Below are positions 16,253-26,274 of a stretch of 64,000 bases of DNA, in pieces. Source of the stretch: Halalkalicoccus subterraneus (GTDB lineage Archaea; Halobacteriota; Halobacteria; Halobacteriales; Halalkalicoccaceae); assembly GCF_003697815.1 (NCBI RefSeq), contig NZ_RDQG01000006.1, forward strand, positions 1-64,000, given 5' to 3'. The notes below the pieces were generated by a model that had not been told where the DNA came from, did not search any database, and saw only the letters and a list, made by a program, of their open reading frames with translations. The translations under genes and the position numbers were made by a program. How positions within the stretch are numbered: the first letter of the stretch is position 1; the number at the start of each line of letters is the position of its first letter.

Positions 16253-18699
16253 TGTCGCGGTTCGACCTCGAGGAGGCAATCGACCGGGCGAACTACTGGA
16301 TCACCGAGCGCTCGGGCGTCGTCATCGCGCTGTTCTTGGTGGTGACGCTGATGTTCTCCGGCGGGCTCGGCAACATCGAACTCGACGAGGGAACACAAGG
16401 GTTCGCGGAGGACGTCCCGGCACAAGACGCCCTCGACGACGTCAACCAGCAGTTCGAACCCCCATTCCAGGACGACCAACCCTCGACTCAACTGATCCAG
16501 CGGGGCGATAACGTCCTCACGAAAGCGGAGCTGGTGCGGATGTTGACCCTGCAACAGCGCCTCGAGGAGGACCCGGAGATCCGGGTCGAATCGACGACGA
16601 GTTTCGCCCAGACCGTCGCGCTCACCCTCGATCCGACCGCCGAGACGACCGCCCAGCAGATCGACGCCGTCGAGGGCGCGACCCGCGGCGAGGTCCGCGA
16701 GGCCGTCCGGTCGGTCACGGACGAGGGGGCGGTGGCCGAGGAGCTGTTGAGCGACGATTTCAACCCGGAGAACCCCTCGGCGTCGGCGACGATCGCGACC
16801 GTTTCTCACACAGAGCGGGCGGATCCGGCCGGTAATCAGGAGCGGATCGACGCCATTGTCGACTCGGTCGGTGGGGACGTCGTCGTTTTCGGTCAGAGTG
16901 TCATCCAAAACGAGTTCGAGGCCGTGATCGGCGACTCGCTGGCGCTCGTGATTCCCGTCGTGGTCGTGTTGATCCTCGGCTTCCTGATCTTCTCCTTTCG
17001 GGACCCGTTTGACCTGCTGTTAGGGCTGGTTGCCCTCGCAATGACGATCATCTGGACGTTCGGCTTCACGGGGCTCGCAGGCATCCCCTTCTCGGAGATG
17101 CTCATCGCGGTCCCACCGCTGTTGCTGGCGATCGGGGTCGACTTCGGGATCCACGCGATCAACCGGTATCGCGAGGAGCGCACCGACGACCGTGACCCCG
17201 GCGAGGCGATGGCGATCGCGACCCACCAGCTTCTGGTCGCCTTCTTCATCGTCGCCGGAACGACTGTGATCGGGTTCGGTGCGAACCTCATCAGCGACCT
17301 GGGACCTATTCGAGAGTTCGGGCTCGTCGCGAGCGTCGGCGTGCTGTTTGCCTTTCTGATCTTCGGCGTGTTCATGCCCGCCGCGAAGGTCGCGATGGAT
17401 CGCGCCCGCGAGAACCGCCCGATCCCCGAATTCGGCACGTCGCCGCTCGGCTCGGAGGGGTCGCTTCTCGGGCGGATCCTCCCGCTGGGGGCCGTCGTCG
17501 GCCGCAAGGCCCCGATCGCGATTCTGGTGGTGGCGCTCTTAGTGAGCGTCGGCGGTGGCCTCTCGGCGACGACGGTCGATACGACCTTCGATAACGAGGA
17601 CTTCCTACCCGCCGACGACCAGCCGGTGTACTTCGAGTACCTCCCCGAGGGGATCCAACCGCAAGAGTACACCATCTCCGGGACGCTCAACTACCTCCAG
17701 AACAACTTCGCGAGCGGCAACGACGACCAGGTGACGGTCTACGTCGAGGGGCCCTTGCGCCAGGACTACGCCCTCGAATCGATCCATCGCGCGAACCAGG
17801 ACCCGCCGCCGTCGTTCGTGACCGAGGAGGGCGCGGCCCAGCCCCAGAGCATCATCTCCGTCATCGAAACCCGGGCCGAGAACGACCCTGAATTCGCCGC
17901 GCTCGTCGAGCGAAACGACCTGAACGACAACGGCGTCCCCGACCGGAACCTCGGGGCGATCTACGACGCGTTGCTCGCCTCCGAGTCGGGCGATCAGGCC
18001 CGCCAGTATCTCACCGAGGACCAGCACAGTACCCGATTGGTCTACTCGGTCGAGGCCGGCACCTCTGGCGGCGAGGTCACCGAGGACACCAACGAACTGG
18101 TCGACGACTACCGCTTGGAGGGAACCGCGACCGGACAGACGGTCGTGTTCCAGGAGGTCTCGACGCTCATCCTCCAGTCGGCCATCGAGTCGCTAGTCCT
18201 CGCGCTGGTGTTCACCGGGGTGTTCCTGCTGGCCATCTACTACTCGCTCGAACGACGGATCGCCCTCGGGATCGCGAACCTCGTCCCGATCGTCGTCAGC
18301 GTCGCCGTCCTCGCGGGCTCGATGCCGATCCTCGGGATCCCCTTCAACGTCCTGACGGGGACGATCCTGCCGATCTCGATCGGCGTCGGGGTCGCCTACT
18401 CGGTCCACATCACCCACCGCTTTATCGACGAGTACAACGCCACCGCCGACGCCTACGAGTCGCTGCTGATCACGCTTCGGGGAACCGGCGGCGCGCTCAC
18501 CGCGAGCATGCTGACCACCCTCGGTGGGGCCGGATCGCTCGTGCTCGCGATCACGCCGCTACTCGGGCAGTTCGGTCTGCTGATGTCGATCAGCGTGCTT
18601 TACTCGTACGTACTCTCGATCGTGATCCTGCCGCCGACGCTGCTCGTCTGGGCGCGCTATTTCGGCGATGACCGCGAGTCACCCGCTCGAATCCGGTGA
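16252..18699 (+). CDS. RND/MmpL-family membrane exporter
   Basis: An 815-residue permease with the RND two-fold layout: one N-terminal helix, a large extracellular loop (about 50-220), a block of five helices, then the same again (helix near 425, loop about 445-640, five helices to the end). Each block holds the sterol-sensing/MMPL type sequence (IGVDFGIHAINRYREE and IGVGVAYSVHITHRFIDE). This class exports lipids or other hydrophobic compounds using the proton or ion gradient. It begins inside the stop codon of the COG1361-like gene, so the two proteins are likely partners. The substrate is unknown. Confidence 0.9.
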   Translation: MSRFDLEEAIDRANYWITERSGVVIALFLVVTLMFSGGLGNIELDEGTQGFAEDVPAQDALDDVNQQFEPPFQDDQPSTQLIQRGDNVLTKAELVRMLTLQQRLEEDPEIRVESTTSFAQTVALTLDPTAETTAQQIDAVEGATRGEVREAVRSVTDEGAVAEELLSDDFNPENPSASATIATVSHTERADPAGNQERIDAIVDSVGGDVVVFGQSVIQNEFEAVIGDSLALVIPVVVVLILGFLIFSFRDPFDLLLGLVALAMTIIWTFGFTGLAGIPFSEMLIAVPPLLLAIGVDFGIHAINRYREERTDDRDPGEAMAIATHQLLVAFFIVAGTTVIGFGANLISDLGPIREFGLVASVGVLFAFLIFGVFMPAAKVAMDRARENRPIPEFGTSPLGSEGSLLGRILPLGAVVGRKAPIAILVVALLVSVGGGLSATTVDTTFDNEDFLPADDQPVYFEYLPEGIQPQEYTISGTLNYLQNNFASGNDDQVTVYVEGPLRQDYALESIHRANQDPPPSFVTEEGAAQPQSIISVIETRAENDPEFAALVERNDLNDNGVPDRNLGAIYDALLASESGDQARQYLTEDQHSTRLVYSVEAGTSGGEVTEDTNELVDDYRLEGTATGQTVVFQEVSTLILQSAIESLVLALVFTGVFLLAIYYSLERRIALGIANLVPIVVSVAVLAGSMPILGIPFNVLTGTILPISIGVGVAYSVHITHRFIDEYNATADAYESLLITLRGTGGALTASMLTTLGGAGSLVLAITPLLGQFGLLMSISVLYSYVLSIVILPPTLLVWARYFGDDRESPARIR

Positions 18700-18729
18700 C
18701 GCGCGCACGCGCGCGAGCAGAAAGCTGCC

Positions 18730-18737
18730 TTTTTACG
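18730..18737 (+). promoter_or_regulatory. TATA-like element of pcn
   Basis: A CTTTTTAC tract about 29 nt before the pcn ATG. It follows a CG-alternating stretch at 18700-18715. Confidence 0.4.
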
Positions 18738-18762
18738 TGGGGGTTCCGTAGCCCGAGCCAAG

Positions 18763-19506
18763 ATGTTCAATGCGATCGTGAGTGCCGACACCCTCGGAAC
18801 GGCGCTCGATTCGGTGAGCGCGCTGGTCGAGGAGTGTACGATTCACTTAAATGAGGACGGGCTGGCGATCCGGGCTGTCGACCCCGCGAACGTCGGTATG
18901 GTCGATCTTTCCCTCGATAAGAGTGCTTTCGAATCCTACGAGGCCGATGGCGGGAAGATCGGCGTCAACCTCTCTCGTCTGCTGGACACCATCGGAATGG
19001 CCGATTCGGGCCAGTTAGTCCACCTCGAACTCGACGAGGAAACGCGCAAACTCCACATCCAACTCGACGGATTGGAGTACACCCTCGCGCTGATCGATCC
19101 CGATTCGATCCGTCAGGAGCCCGATATCCCGGATCTCGATCTCCCGGCAACGATCGTCGTCGAGGGCCGGGACATCAACCGTGCGGTGAAGGCCGCCGAC
19201 ATGGTGAGCGACCACATCGCGCTGGGTGTCGACGAGGCGGACTCGGTCTTTTACATCGAGGCCGAGGGCGACACCGACAACGTCGATCTACGCCTTGACG
19301 AGGCCGATCTGATCGATCTCACGCCGGGCCCTGCCCACTCACTCTTTAGCCTCGACTATCTCAAGGACATGGACAAGGCCATCCCGAAAGACGGCGAGGT
19401 CACCATCGAACTCGGCGAGGAGTTCCCCGTCAAACTCCACTTCGAGATCGCGGAGGGCGAAGGACAGGTCACCTACATGCTCGCGCCGCGCATCCAGAGC
19501 GACTGA
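18763..19506 (+). CDS. pcn: DNA polymerase sliding clamp PCNA
   Basis: Archaeal PCNA of 247 residues that trimerises into a ring around DNA and tethers polymerases, Fen1, ligase and RfC. It has the usual two-domain pattern: an N-terminal half ([18 protein letters not shown] ... [13 protein letters not shown]), an interdomain loop near 120 ([12 protein letters not shown]), and a C-terminal half ending [10 protein letters not shown]. The gene for the primase large subunit follows, with an acetyltransferase gene on the other strand between them; a pcn-priL neighbourhood is common in haloarchaea. Confidence 0.97.
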   Translation: MFNAIVSADTLGTALDSVSALVEECTIHLNEDGLAIRAVDPANVGMVDLSLDKSAFESYEADGGKIGVNLSRLLDTIGMADSGQLVHLELDEETRKLHIQLDGLEYTLALIDPDSIRQEPDIPDLDLPATIVVEGRDINRAVKAADMVSDHIALGVDEADSVFYIEAEGDTDNVDLRLDEADLIDLTPGPAHSLFSLDYLKDMDKAIPKDGEVTIELGEEFPVKLHFEIAEGEGQVTYMLAPRIQSD

Positions 19507-19511
19507 TCGGA

Positions 19512-19997
19512 TTATAGCGATCTCTCGTAGCGGTACTCTCGATACGTCTCGTCTCCCAACTCCACTATCTGTTCACCGACCCGCTCGAATCCCCGCTTTT
19601 CGTAGAACCCGATTCCGACCTCGTTTCCGGCGAGCACAGACAGCGCGAGTCGGTCGAAGCCTTCGAGCCCCGTTCCGGCCGCGACGAGTAACCGACCGCC
19701 GATCCCCTCGCCCCACCGCTCGGGTCGGACGTAGATCCTGAAGAGTTCGGCGACGCGCCCGTTTTCGGGGTTTGGACCGAGATGGGCGAACCCGACCACG
19801 TCGTTTCCAGAGACGCGAACGACGTGATCCGAGTGACCCATCACATCACGTAGTCCGGTGGGGTCGTACCACTCATCGACAGTCGACGCTACTACCTCTT
19901 CGCCGAGTAGGTCGTCGTAGGCAGCGTGCCAGCTGGCACGGGCCGTGTCCCGAATCGCCTCGGCGTCCGACGGATCGGCGGGCCGGATCTCGACCAT
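19512..19997 (-). CDS. GNAT-family N-acetyltransferase
   Basis: A 161-residue GNAT protein that would transfer acetyl from acetyl-CoA to an amine or protein N-terminus. The acetyl-CoA loop is RPERWGEGIGGRLL (about 100-113), an R/Q-x-x-G-x-G/A motif, and the C-terminal FYEKRGFERVGE is typical of the fold. The start at 19997 is favoured over one 42 nt upstream because a TATA box (20018-20026) lies 25 nt before it. Its end comes 5 nt after pcn on the opposite strand. The substrate is unknown. Confidence 0.85.
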   Translation of the reverse strand: MVEIRPADPSDAEAIRDTARASWHAAYDDLLGEEVVASTVDEWYDPTGLRDVMGHSDHVVRVSGNDVVGFAHLGPNPENGRVAELFRIYVRPERWGEGIGGRLLVAAGTGLEGFDRLALSVLAGNEVGIGFYEKRGFERVGEQIVELGDETYREYRYERSL

Positions 19998-20017
19998 ACC
20001 GTTCGATCCCGGCGGTC

Positions 20018-20026
20018 GTATATAAC
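20018..20026 (-). promoter_or_regulatory. TATA box of the GNAT gene
   Basis: GTTATATAC read on the minus strand, centred about 25 nt before the ATG at 19997. It shares an 80-nt divergent spacer with priL. Confidence 0.6.
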
Positions 20027-20043
20027 TACGGGCGTTCACACAG

Positions 20044-20051
20044 ACTTATTC
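20044..20051 (+). promoter_or_regulatory. TATA-like element of priL
   Basis: ACTTATTC about 29 nt before the priL ATG. Confidence 0.45.
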
Positions 20052-20076
20052 ACCCGGCGGCCATAGCCGTGCGCGG

Positions 20077-21159
20077 ATGAAGGCGCTTCACGCTCGCTAC
20101 CCGTTTCTCGCCGCCTCCCGAGGGGCGGTCGAGGAGGCTGACGTCGATCTCGTCGGGCTGGTCCACGAGGACGGACCCGTCGTCGAGCGGGCCGTCGAGC
20201 GGGTGACGGGTGCGCTCCGCAACGGCTCTATCGGCGATGCCCACCCCAGAACGCGGGTCGAATTGCTCTCGTATCCCGTCGCGCGCGTGCTCGTCTCGCT
20301 GGTTGACGAGCGGATCTGTACGCGGAAGTACGCCCACGCGGAAGCGACCCGTGCGATCTCGCTGTTCAGCGCCGCCCGAAACGACACGACCGAACTCGCG
20401 AGCGCCCGAACCGAGCGACTCTCGCTTTCGGATCTCCTCACCGAGTTCGATCTGATGGCGGCGATCCGCGAGGACGAGGAAGGGTATCGCGTCGCCGTCG
20501 GGACCTACCTCCAGCTCGTCTCTGATCTCTGGGGCGACGAGTGGCGGCTGGTCAACCGAACGCTCGCAGACGGCGACGTGGTTATCGCGAGCGAGGAGCT
20601 CTACAGCCTGCTCGAGGAGGCGATCAGCCAGCGGGTTTCGGATGGGTTGCCCCTCGCGGTCCCTGAGGAGATCGCCGCCCCCCTTGAAGACCGGGTCGAG
20701 ACGGTTCGTGAGGTGCTCGCCGACCTGGATCTCACCCGCGAGATCGACACCGTTGTCCCCGAGCGGTTCCCGCCGTGCATGCAGGCGCTGCTCGACTCGA
20801 TCCAGAAGGGCGAACACCTGGGTCATCACTCCCGCTTTGCGATCACCGCGTTTCTCGCGAGCATCGGGATGGACACCGACGAGATCATCGACCTCTACAT
20901 GGTCAATTCGAGTTTCGGCGAGGAGATGACGCGGTACCAGACCGATCACATCCGCGGGGAGACGAGCCCGACGGAGTACTCCCCCCCGAGCTGTGCGACC
21001 ATGCAGTCCTATGGCGATTGTGTGAACAAAGACGAGATCTGCGAGGACGAGATCAACGAGTCCCACCCGCTGAACTACTACGAGTTCCAGCTAGAGCAGG
21101 CCGACGAGGACGAACTGGTCGACGTTCGGGAGGACGAAGAGGCGGCTACTCCTGATTGA
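20077..21159 (+). CDS. priL: DNA primase large subunit PriL
   Basis: A 360-residue regulatory subunit of the archaeal/eukaryal primase, which makes RNA/DNA primers with PriS. The C-terminal domain holds the four cysteines that bind the 4Fe-4S cluster: C234, C306, C315 and C322, with the contexts FPPCMQ, PPSCATM and CVNKDEIC. The N-terminal domain (1-200) is the PriS-binding helical part. The catalytic subunit gene is not in this window. The last 14 nt overlap the convergent small membrane protein gene. Confidence 0.95.
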   Translation: MKALHARYPFLAASRGAVEEADVDLVGLVHEDGPVVERAVERVTGALRNGSIGDAHPRTRVELLSYPVARVLVSLVDERICTRKYAHAEATRAISLFSAARNDTTELASARTERLSLSDLLTEFDLMAAIREDEEGYRVAVGTYLQLVSDLWGDEWRLVNRTLADGDVVIASEELYSLLEEAISQRVSDGLPLAVPEEIAAPLEDRVETVREVLADLDLTREIDTVVPERFPPCMQALLDSIQKGEHLGHHSRFAITAFLASIGMDTDEIIDLYMVNSSFGEEMTRYQTDHIRGETSPTEYSPPSCATMQSYGDCVNKDEICEDEINESHPLNYYEFQLEQADEDELVDVREDEEAATPD

Positions 21160-21358
21160 GGTAGTACGCGAGGCCGATCCCGACGGCGGACATGAGGATG
21201 ATGAACGCGGTGATCGCGCCGACGAAGACCACCCCGCCGTCGGCCGAGAGGCCGCCCTGGTTGTACGTAGTGCCGATCCCGATCAGCACCGCGACGAACA
21301 GCCCCACCGCGCCCACGGAGACGACGATTTCGGCGATCGTCCCCCTGTCTACGTCCAT
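21146..21358 (-). CDS. Small two-helix membrane protein
   Basis: A 70-residue protein with two hydrophobic helices (about 9-28 and 40-62) separated by a short Gly/Asn/Asp loop. The ATG at 21358 is preferred to one 33 nt upstream because it gives a short acidic cytoplasmic start. Similar small proteins are widespread next to priL in haloarchaea as far as I recall (a DUF family, not verified). No function can be assigned. It overlaps the priL 3' end by 14 nt in the opposite direction. Confidence 0.75.
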   Translation of the reverse strand: MDVDRGTIAEIVVSVGAVGLFVAVLIGIGTTYNQGGLSADGGVVFVGAITAFIILMSAVGIGLAYYLNQE

Positions 21359-21468
21359 AGCGTGGCGTTTCCGTCCCCGAACTAAAAGCACTTCGAAGCG
21401 ATTTGGTCACTCCCATTTCGTGTGGAAGACTTACGTTCTTCGGGCTCCTACTGGTATTCGTAGCGATT

Positions 21469-21491
21469 CGGGAGTTCCACCGGAACTCCCG
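21469..21491. promoter_or_regulatory. Perfect 10-bp inverted repeat just before the SWIM gene
   Basis: The arms CGGGAGTTCC and GGAACTCCCG are separated by only 3 nt (ACC), and the repeat ends 8 nt before the ATG at 21500. In DNA it could be a dimer operator. In RNA it would be a very stable hairpin against the start codon. Confidence 0.6.
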
Positions 21492-21499
21492 GTGATTCC

Positions 21500-22135
21500 A
21501 TGACGCAAGCCAGAAACACACCAGCGTCACTGCCGTCCAGTGAACTCGACCTCGACCAGCGCTCGATCCGCGCGCGAACCGATCCCATGACCGTCGAAGC
21601 GCTCGGCGATTCGCTCTACGAGGTCGACACCGACCACGATACGAGCTACCTCGTCGATCTGCACGATCGGCGCTGTAGCTGTCCCGATCACGCCTTTCGG
21701 GGTGTGCGCTGTAAACACCTCCGACGGGTCGCCATCGAGATCACCGAGGGGCGGACGCCGCCACCGGGTCAGCTCGCCGTCGACTGTGCCGCCTGTGAGG
21801 AGGAGCTGTTCGTTCCCGAGGCGAGTGCCGACCGCCCGCAGTACTGTGTGGCCCACCGCCTCGAACCGGGTGCGTTCGTTCGCGACAGGGAAACGGGCGA
21901 CCGGCTGCTCGTCGTGAGCGTCTCGAATCGACGGGCCGATAGGACGAATGTGGGACAATCGGCCTACAGCGTCGCGACCTACCCGAACAACCGCTCGTAC
22001 GACCCTGCCGATCGGGTCGTCGGTGCGGTCTACTCACAGTCGGTCTCGATGACCGACTCGGGGCCCGATCCCGATTCGCTTCGAGTGTACACGTTCCCGC
22101 GTTCGCGCCTCGAACGCGTTTCGCGGAGCGACTAG
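21500..22135 (+). CDS. SWIM zinc-finger protein
   Basis: A 211-residue protein with a SWIM finger [16 protein letters not shown] (C59, C61, C71, H73), a zinc-binding motif used for DNA or protein contacts. A second cysteine pair (CAAC, near 95-98) and another Cys (about 116) suggest an additional zinc site. The N-terminal [14 protein letters not shown] segment is common to haloarchaeal SWIM proteins. The start codon is directly preceded by a perfect hairpin. It is convergent with hjc, and the two stops interleave in CTAG (22132-22135). Confidence 0.85.
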   Translation: MTQARNTPASLPSSELDLDQRSIRARTDPMTVEALGDSLYEVDTDHDTSYLVDLHDRRCSCPDHAFRGVRCKHLRRVAIEITEGRTPPPGQLAVDCAACEEELFVPEASADRPQYCVAHRLEPGAFVRDRETGDRLLVVSVSNRRADRTNVGQSAYSVATYPNNRSYDPADRVVGAVYSQSVSMTDSGPDPDSLRVYTFPRSRLERVSRSD

Positions 22136-22611
22136 TCGAACATTCCGGCGGCCTCTTCGGCCGACAGCGTTCCCTGTTCGACCGCGGTTAGGACTCGCTC
22201 GACGTCCGCATCGCTCCCGTCGGTCTCGGCGAGCTCGGCAAGGGTCTCGCCCGTCTCGAGTGCGGTCTCCTTTTTCACTCTGTAGTTACCGCCGTCGGTC
22301 CGGTAGACATCGCCGGGATGGAAGAAGTACCAGTCCTCACGATCGAAGCGCACCCCGATCTTCGGGCGGGCACCGAAGTTCCGCGAGAAATACACCAGCG
22401 CTTCGACCTCCTCACCGGTGAGATAGATCGGCTTTCCCGAACTCGATTTGGCCTCGATGGCGTAGAAGGCCTCGCCGTTGCCCGCGAGGACGTCGGGTAG
22501 CTCGCGCTGGGTCGCCCCGCCGCTGGCGGGTGCGCGCATCACTGCGAAGCCGGCCTCGTCGAGCCGGTTGACCAGCTCGCGTTCCCGACGGTTCCCTTTC
22601 CGGTTTGCCAT
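22132..22611 (-). CDS. hjc: Holliday junction resolvase Hjc
   Basis: A 159-residue archaeal resolvase that cuts four-way junctions in recombination. Restriction-endonuclease-like fold: [29 protein letters not shown] (R/E at the N-terminus), the catalytic PD...E-x-K as ELPDVLAGN (about 37-45) and YAIEAKSSS (about 50-58). The C-terminal 45 residues are an extra acidic helical tail beyond the catalytic domain. The start at 22611 is chosen over one 99 nt upstream because it matches the family N-terminus. A TTATAT box lies about 34 nt before it, at the very end of the GH3 gene. Confidence 0.93.
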   Translation of the reverse strand: MANRKGNRRERELVNRLDEAGFAVMRAPASGGATQRELPDVLAGNGEAFYAIEAKSSSGKPIYLTGEEVEALVYFSRNFGARPKIGVRFDREDWYFFHPGDVYRTDGGNYRVKKETALETGETLAELAETDGSDADVERVLTAVEQGTLSAEEAAGMFD

Positions 22612-22657
22612 CTCCGTCCGTCGGTTTCGGCCGCTCGCATATAAGGAGTCCCGTTGG

Positions 22658-25174
22658 CTACCGTCCGAGTCGTTGGAGCACCCCCATGATACCCTCGTAG
22701 ACGTCCTCATCGAGGTCCGCGTCGTAGCCGATCGCGGGTCGGTCGTCGGTGATACTTCCGGCGTTCTCGACGGTCAGCGTGGTCGTTTCCTCGCCGACCG
22801 AGAGCTCGTACTCGCCCGCCTCGACGACCTTCGGCAGGATCCCCGGTACGTCGCCGGGGACGACCTCCACCGCCGAGAGGTCGAGGTCGACCTCGACGGT
22901 GCTCGACTCGCCCGCGGCGAGCGACACCCGCTCGTAACCCAGCAGCCGGCGGTCGGGCTGAAGCACCGATCCATAGGATTGGGTGTTGTAGACCTCGACG
23001 ATATGCTCGCCGGCCTCATCGCCCGTGTTCTCGACGCCGACGCTGGCCGTCACCGTTGGCGTGCTCGCGGGGTCTGAGACCGATCCCGGCGAGACAGAGA
23101 GGCCCGAGTACTCGAAGTCGGTATAGGAGAGCCCATGGCCGAAGGCGTACAGCGGCTCGTGCGGTTCCGCGAGGGCGCTGTCGCCGAGCGGCGGGTAGGC
23201 GTCGTAGTTGTTGGGCACCTTCCCGACGTTCTCGGGCCAGTTGAACGCCAGCTTGCCCGAGGGGTTGTTCTCGCCGAGTAGCGTCTCCGCGACCGCATGG
23301 CCACCGTCGCTGCCGGGCTGGCCGGCGAAGACGACGGCATCGAGCGAGTCGAACGTCTCCGTACCTCCGCGTGGACTGCCCGCGAGGATCAGGCCGATCA
23401 CGGGCGTGTCGGGTGCCTCCTCCTCGATGGCCGCCACGAGTTCGCGCTGTGCGGGGTCGAGTTCGAGTTTGTCGCGGTCGCCGAAGTCCTCGTTGTGAGG
23501 TCCCTCGCCGAGAACGACGACGACGGCGTCCGCGGAGCCGGCGGCTTCCCGAACGTCGCTCTCCTGCTCGTCGGTGAGGTCGAAATCGCCGTTCGGGTCT
23601 GACGTATCGGGGCTGTAGGGCTGGGCCCGGAAGTCCGTCGGGACGTGAGTGAGCTCTCCGTTGAACGCGTCGTCCATCGCCTCGGTGATCGTCTCGCCGC
23701 GCGGTCGGGGCCCGCCCTCGCTCGGGGCACCCTCCTGGATACCTTGCCAGCCGAGCGTCCAGGCGCCGTATCGCATCAGGAACCGGTTTTCGAGGTCGAG
23801 ATCCGGATCGTAGCCCGGACCGGTCAGAAGGACGTCCTCGCTCCCCGAAAGCGGGAGTGCGTCGTCGTTCTTCAACAGCACCAGCGACTCGCGTGCGAGC
23901 TGCTCGGATTCTTCCTGGCCGCCGCCGAGTACCGAGTCGATCTCCGATTCGTCGACGGTCGGCTCCTCGAACAGGCCCAGATCCGCCTTGAGTTCGAGGA
24001 TCCGTCGGACCGACTCGTCGATACACTCCATCGAGACCTCGCCGTCCTCGACGAGGCTCACGGTCGTCTCGATGAACGCGGCCGGACCGGGCGCCTCGCC
24101 ACCGTTGCCGATCATGTACATGTCGACGCCAGCGTTGAGCCCCTCTTTGACTGCGCGTCGGAAGCTGTCGGTGTAGTCGTGGTTGACGAGCATCCGGTAG
24201 AAGTCGTCGTAATCGGAGATCACGACGCCCTCGAAGTCGTAGCGCTCCCGGAGCATCTGGGTCAGCAGCCACTCGGAGGCGTGGGCGGGCTTGCCGTTGA
24301 GCGCCCCGCTGTTGACCATCACGGTGGCAGGTTCGGCCTCCAGTGCCCGCCGGTAGGGCGGGAGAACGTTCGTCCGCAGATCACGCATCGAGGTCCGGGC
24401 GTGGGCCCGGTCGTTGCCGTTCTCGGGGATCGAGTACGCCCCGAAGTGCTTGACCGTCGAACAGAGCCGGTCGTTGCTCTCCAAGCCCCGTACCCGGGCC
24501 TTCGAGACCTCGCCCAGGTAGGTGGCATCCTCGCTGATCCCCTCGTAGAACCGTCCCCACCGCGGGTCACGCTGGAGGTCGGTCGTCGGTGCGAACGTCC
24601 AGTGGGCGCCCATCGCCGCGGTCGCGTCCGAGGTGTGGCGCTCGGCGGCCTCGATCAGATCGATGTTCCGGGTCGAGCCCATGTTGATGCGCTGGGGAAA
24701 TGCGGTCGAGCCCGCGAGCAGTGTATTGCCGTGAAGCGCGTCGACGCCCCAGAGGAACGGAATACCGTGCTCCGAGTGTTCGAGGTTGTACTCCTGGAGC
24801 GCGTTGATTCCCTCGACGGTCTCTTGGGCGTCGAACGTCGGCGGCGACGCCCCACCCGAGAGGACCGACCCGAGTTCGAGTTCGGAGAAGTACTCCCCGA
24901 GCGTCTCGACCCCGAAGCTATCGGGGATCTCCGTGGACTCGGGATCGAACGTCCCGAGGTCGACCTGCGTCATCTGGCCGACCTTTTGTTCGAGCGTGAG
25001 ATCCTCGAGAAACGCGTCGACGTCGGTTTCTTCCTCTCGGTCCTTCGAGGTGGCACTTACCGCTCCCGTCCCGACCCCTGCACTCGCCGTCGCCGCACCC
25101 GTCGCCTTCAGAAAAGTTCGCCGAGAAGTGTTCGCTTTTCGCTTCATACCGTCATCCGTGGAGCCGTCTACCAT
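22658..25174 (-). CDS. Tat-exported glycoside hydrolase family 3 (beta-glucosidase type)
   Basis: An 838-residue secreted glycosidase. The RR signal (RRTFLK, R18-R19) is followed by a small-residue stretch ending VSA. The GH3 N-terminal barrel spans about 50-345 with KHFGAY (242-247) and the nucleophile D321 in VVISDYD. The GH3 C-terminal domain (about 400-640) is followed by a fibronectin III-like domain to the end. It would remove beta-linked glucose or xylose units from oligosaccharides outside the cell. The ATG at 25174 lies about 22 nt after a TATA-like CTATAT; another ATG at 25147 would also keep the signal. It stands alone, with no sugar transporter beside it. Confidence 0.92.
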   Translation of the reverse strand: MVDGSTDDGMKRKANTSRRTFLKATGAATASAGVGTGAVSATSKDREEETDVDAFLEDLTLEQKVGQMTQVDLGTFDPESTEIPDSFGVETLGEYFSELELGSVLSGGASPPTFDAQETVEGINALQEYNLEHSEHGIPFLWGVDALHGNTLLAGSTAFPQRINMGSTRNIDLIEAAERHTSDATAAMGAHWTFAPTTDLQRDPRWGRFYEGISEDATYLGEVSKARVRGLESNDRLCSTVKHFGAYSIPENGNDRAHARTSMRDLRTNVLPPYRRALEAEPATVMVNSGALNGKPAHASEWLLTQMLRERYDFEGVVISDYDDFYRMLVNHDYTDSFRRAVKEGLNAGVDMYMIGNGGEAPGPAAFIETTVSLVEDGEVSMECIDESVRRILELKADLGLFEEPTVDESEIDSVLGGGQEESEQLARESLVLLKNDDALPLSGSEDVLLTGPGYDPDLDLENRFLMRYGAWTLGWQGIQEGAPSEGGPRPRGETITEAMDDAFNGELTHVPTDFRAQPYSPDTSDPNGDFDLTDEQESDVREAAGSADAVVVVLGEGPHNEDFGDRDKLELDPAQRELVAAIEEEAPDTPVIGLILAGSPRGGTETFDSLDAVVFAGQPGSDGGHAVAETLLGENNPSGKLAFNWPENVGKVPNNYDAYPPLGDSALAEPHEPLYAFGHGLSYTDFEYSGLSVSPGSVSDPASTPTVTASVGVENTGDEAGEHIVEVYNTQSYGSVLQPDRRLLGYERVSLAAGESSTVEVDLDLSAVEVVPGDVPGILPKVVEAGEYELSVGEETTTLTVENAGSITDDRPAIGYDADLDEDVYEGIMGVLQRLGR

Positions 25175-25419
25175 TGCGTGATACACCACGGATATAGATT
25201 ATAATAGTTTTTCTATATTTGAGTTATTCTTTACTAACGGACCACTAATTCGAGACTGGTTCGGAACCCATCGAAGCCAGCGAAGCCGAATAGGTATGGA
25301 AGAGGCAGTATGCGTCGGAACGGGCCCACGTCAATCTCCTCGCCTGTTCACGTCGTTCCCCTCCCCTCTCTTCCATTCGGGTGGGGCCGAAAAAGGTAGA
25401 TACGACGGGTCGTGCAGTG

Positions 25420-26208
25420 TTACTCGGTCGATTTCTCCGCTCCCTTCGCCTGTGCGAGGTGCGTGAGCGTGCCGATCCCGAGTCCGCCGACGACGTTCCC
25501 GGCCGTGACGATGCTCGTCGTGACGAGGAACGCGCCGATGCCGATCTCGGCTCCGAACAGGAGTCCCAAGAGGACGTGCAGCATCGTCACGATGACGTGA
25601 TCGAACGGCCCCAGCGCTAACAGGAATCCGACGACGTACGCTATACTGGCTCGCGTCCCGACGCTGTCGGCGGCCGCGAGCAGAAACGACAGCAGCGTCA
25701 CCAAAACGCCGCCCGCGACGGAGTCCGCGAACTCCGCCATCGGTCTCCGGGCAACGATCTCGGTGGCCGTCGTGCGCAACGCATGGCCGGTTCCCGGGGG
25801 TAACGCGCCGTCGACCGAGAACACGAGTGCCATCAATGCGCCGCCGACGAGGTTGAGGACGAACGTGACGCCCCACAAACGGGCGAGCGACGGCACCATC
25901 CACGTGTCTGACCGGTCGAACGCGGCGGCGAGCGGGTCGAAGAAGTTCTCCGTGAACAGCTCCGCGCGGCCGACGATGAGGAACACGATGGCTGGGCCGA
26001 ACGCGAGCGCACCCGCGATCTTGGAGAGTTCGCCGAACTGAGGTTCGACGACCGCGTGGACGATACCTAGCGCGACGGTTCCGAAGACCACAGTGAAGCC
26101 GGCGATGAAGCTCGTGGCGACCAGTTCGAGCATCGACTGATCAAGGCGCCGTTCACCCTCTTCCACCGCTCGCTGGAAGATCTCGCTCGGGCTAGGAGCA
26201 ACTGCCAT
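25420..26208 (-). CDS. Formate/nitrite transporter (FNT) family channel
   Basis: A 262-residue membrane protein with six hydrophobic segments in the FNT aquaporin-like fold, which as pentamers conduct formate, nitrite, hydrosulfide or lactate. Typical segments are SFIAGFTVVFG, the Asn-containing loop near AELFTENFFDPLAA, and the later GNVVGGLGIGTLTHL. The amphipathic N-terminus (SPSEIFQRAVEEGERRL) is of the YfdC-like subgroup. No formate or nitrite metabolism gene is nearby, so the substrate is open. The 210 nt upstream of the GH3 start is AT-rich and without a gene. Confidence 0.88.
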   Translation of the reverse strand: MAVAPSPSEIFQRAVEEGERRLDQSMLELVATSFIAGFTVVFGTVALGIVHAVVEPQFGELSKIAGALAFGPAIVFLIVGRAELFTENFFDPLAAAFDRSDTWMVPSLARLWGVTFVLNLVGGALMALVFSVDGALPPGTGHALRTTATEIVARRPMAEFADSVAGGVLVTLLSFLLAAADSVGTRASIAYVVGFLLALGPFDHVIVTMLHVLLGLLFGAEIGIGAFLVTTSIVTAGNVVGGLGIGTLTHLAQAKGAEKSTE

Positions 26209-26274
26209 CGAGAGCGATACACAATGTGGCCGGAAGAACTCGTGGCCTGCTTATGCGTGGCAGGTCGTGCCGGG

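Noticed and set aside
18700-18716. CG/CA-alternating stretch between the RND and pcn genes
   Set aside because: It could adopt Z-form DNA, but it is short and such runs are common by chance at this GC content. It was kept only as a note.
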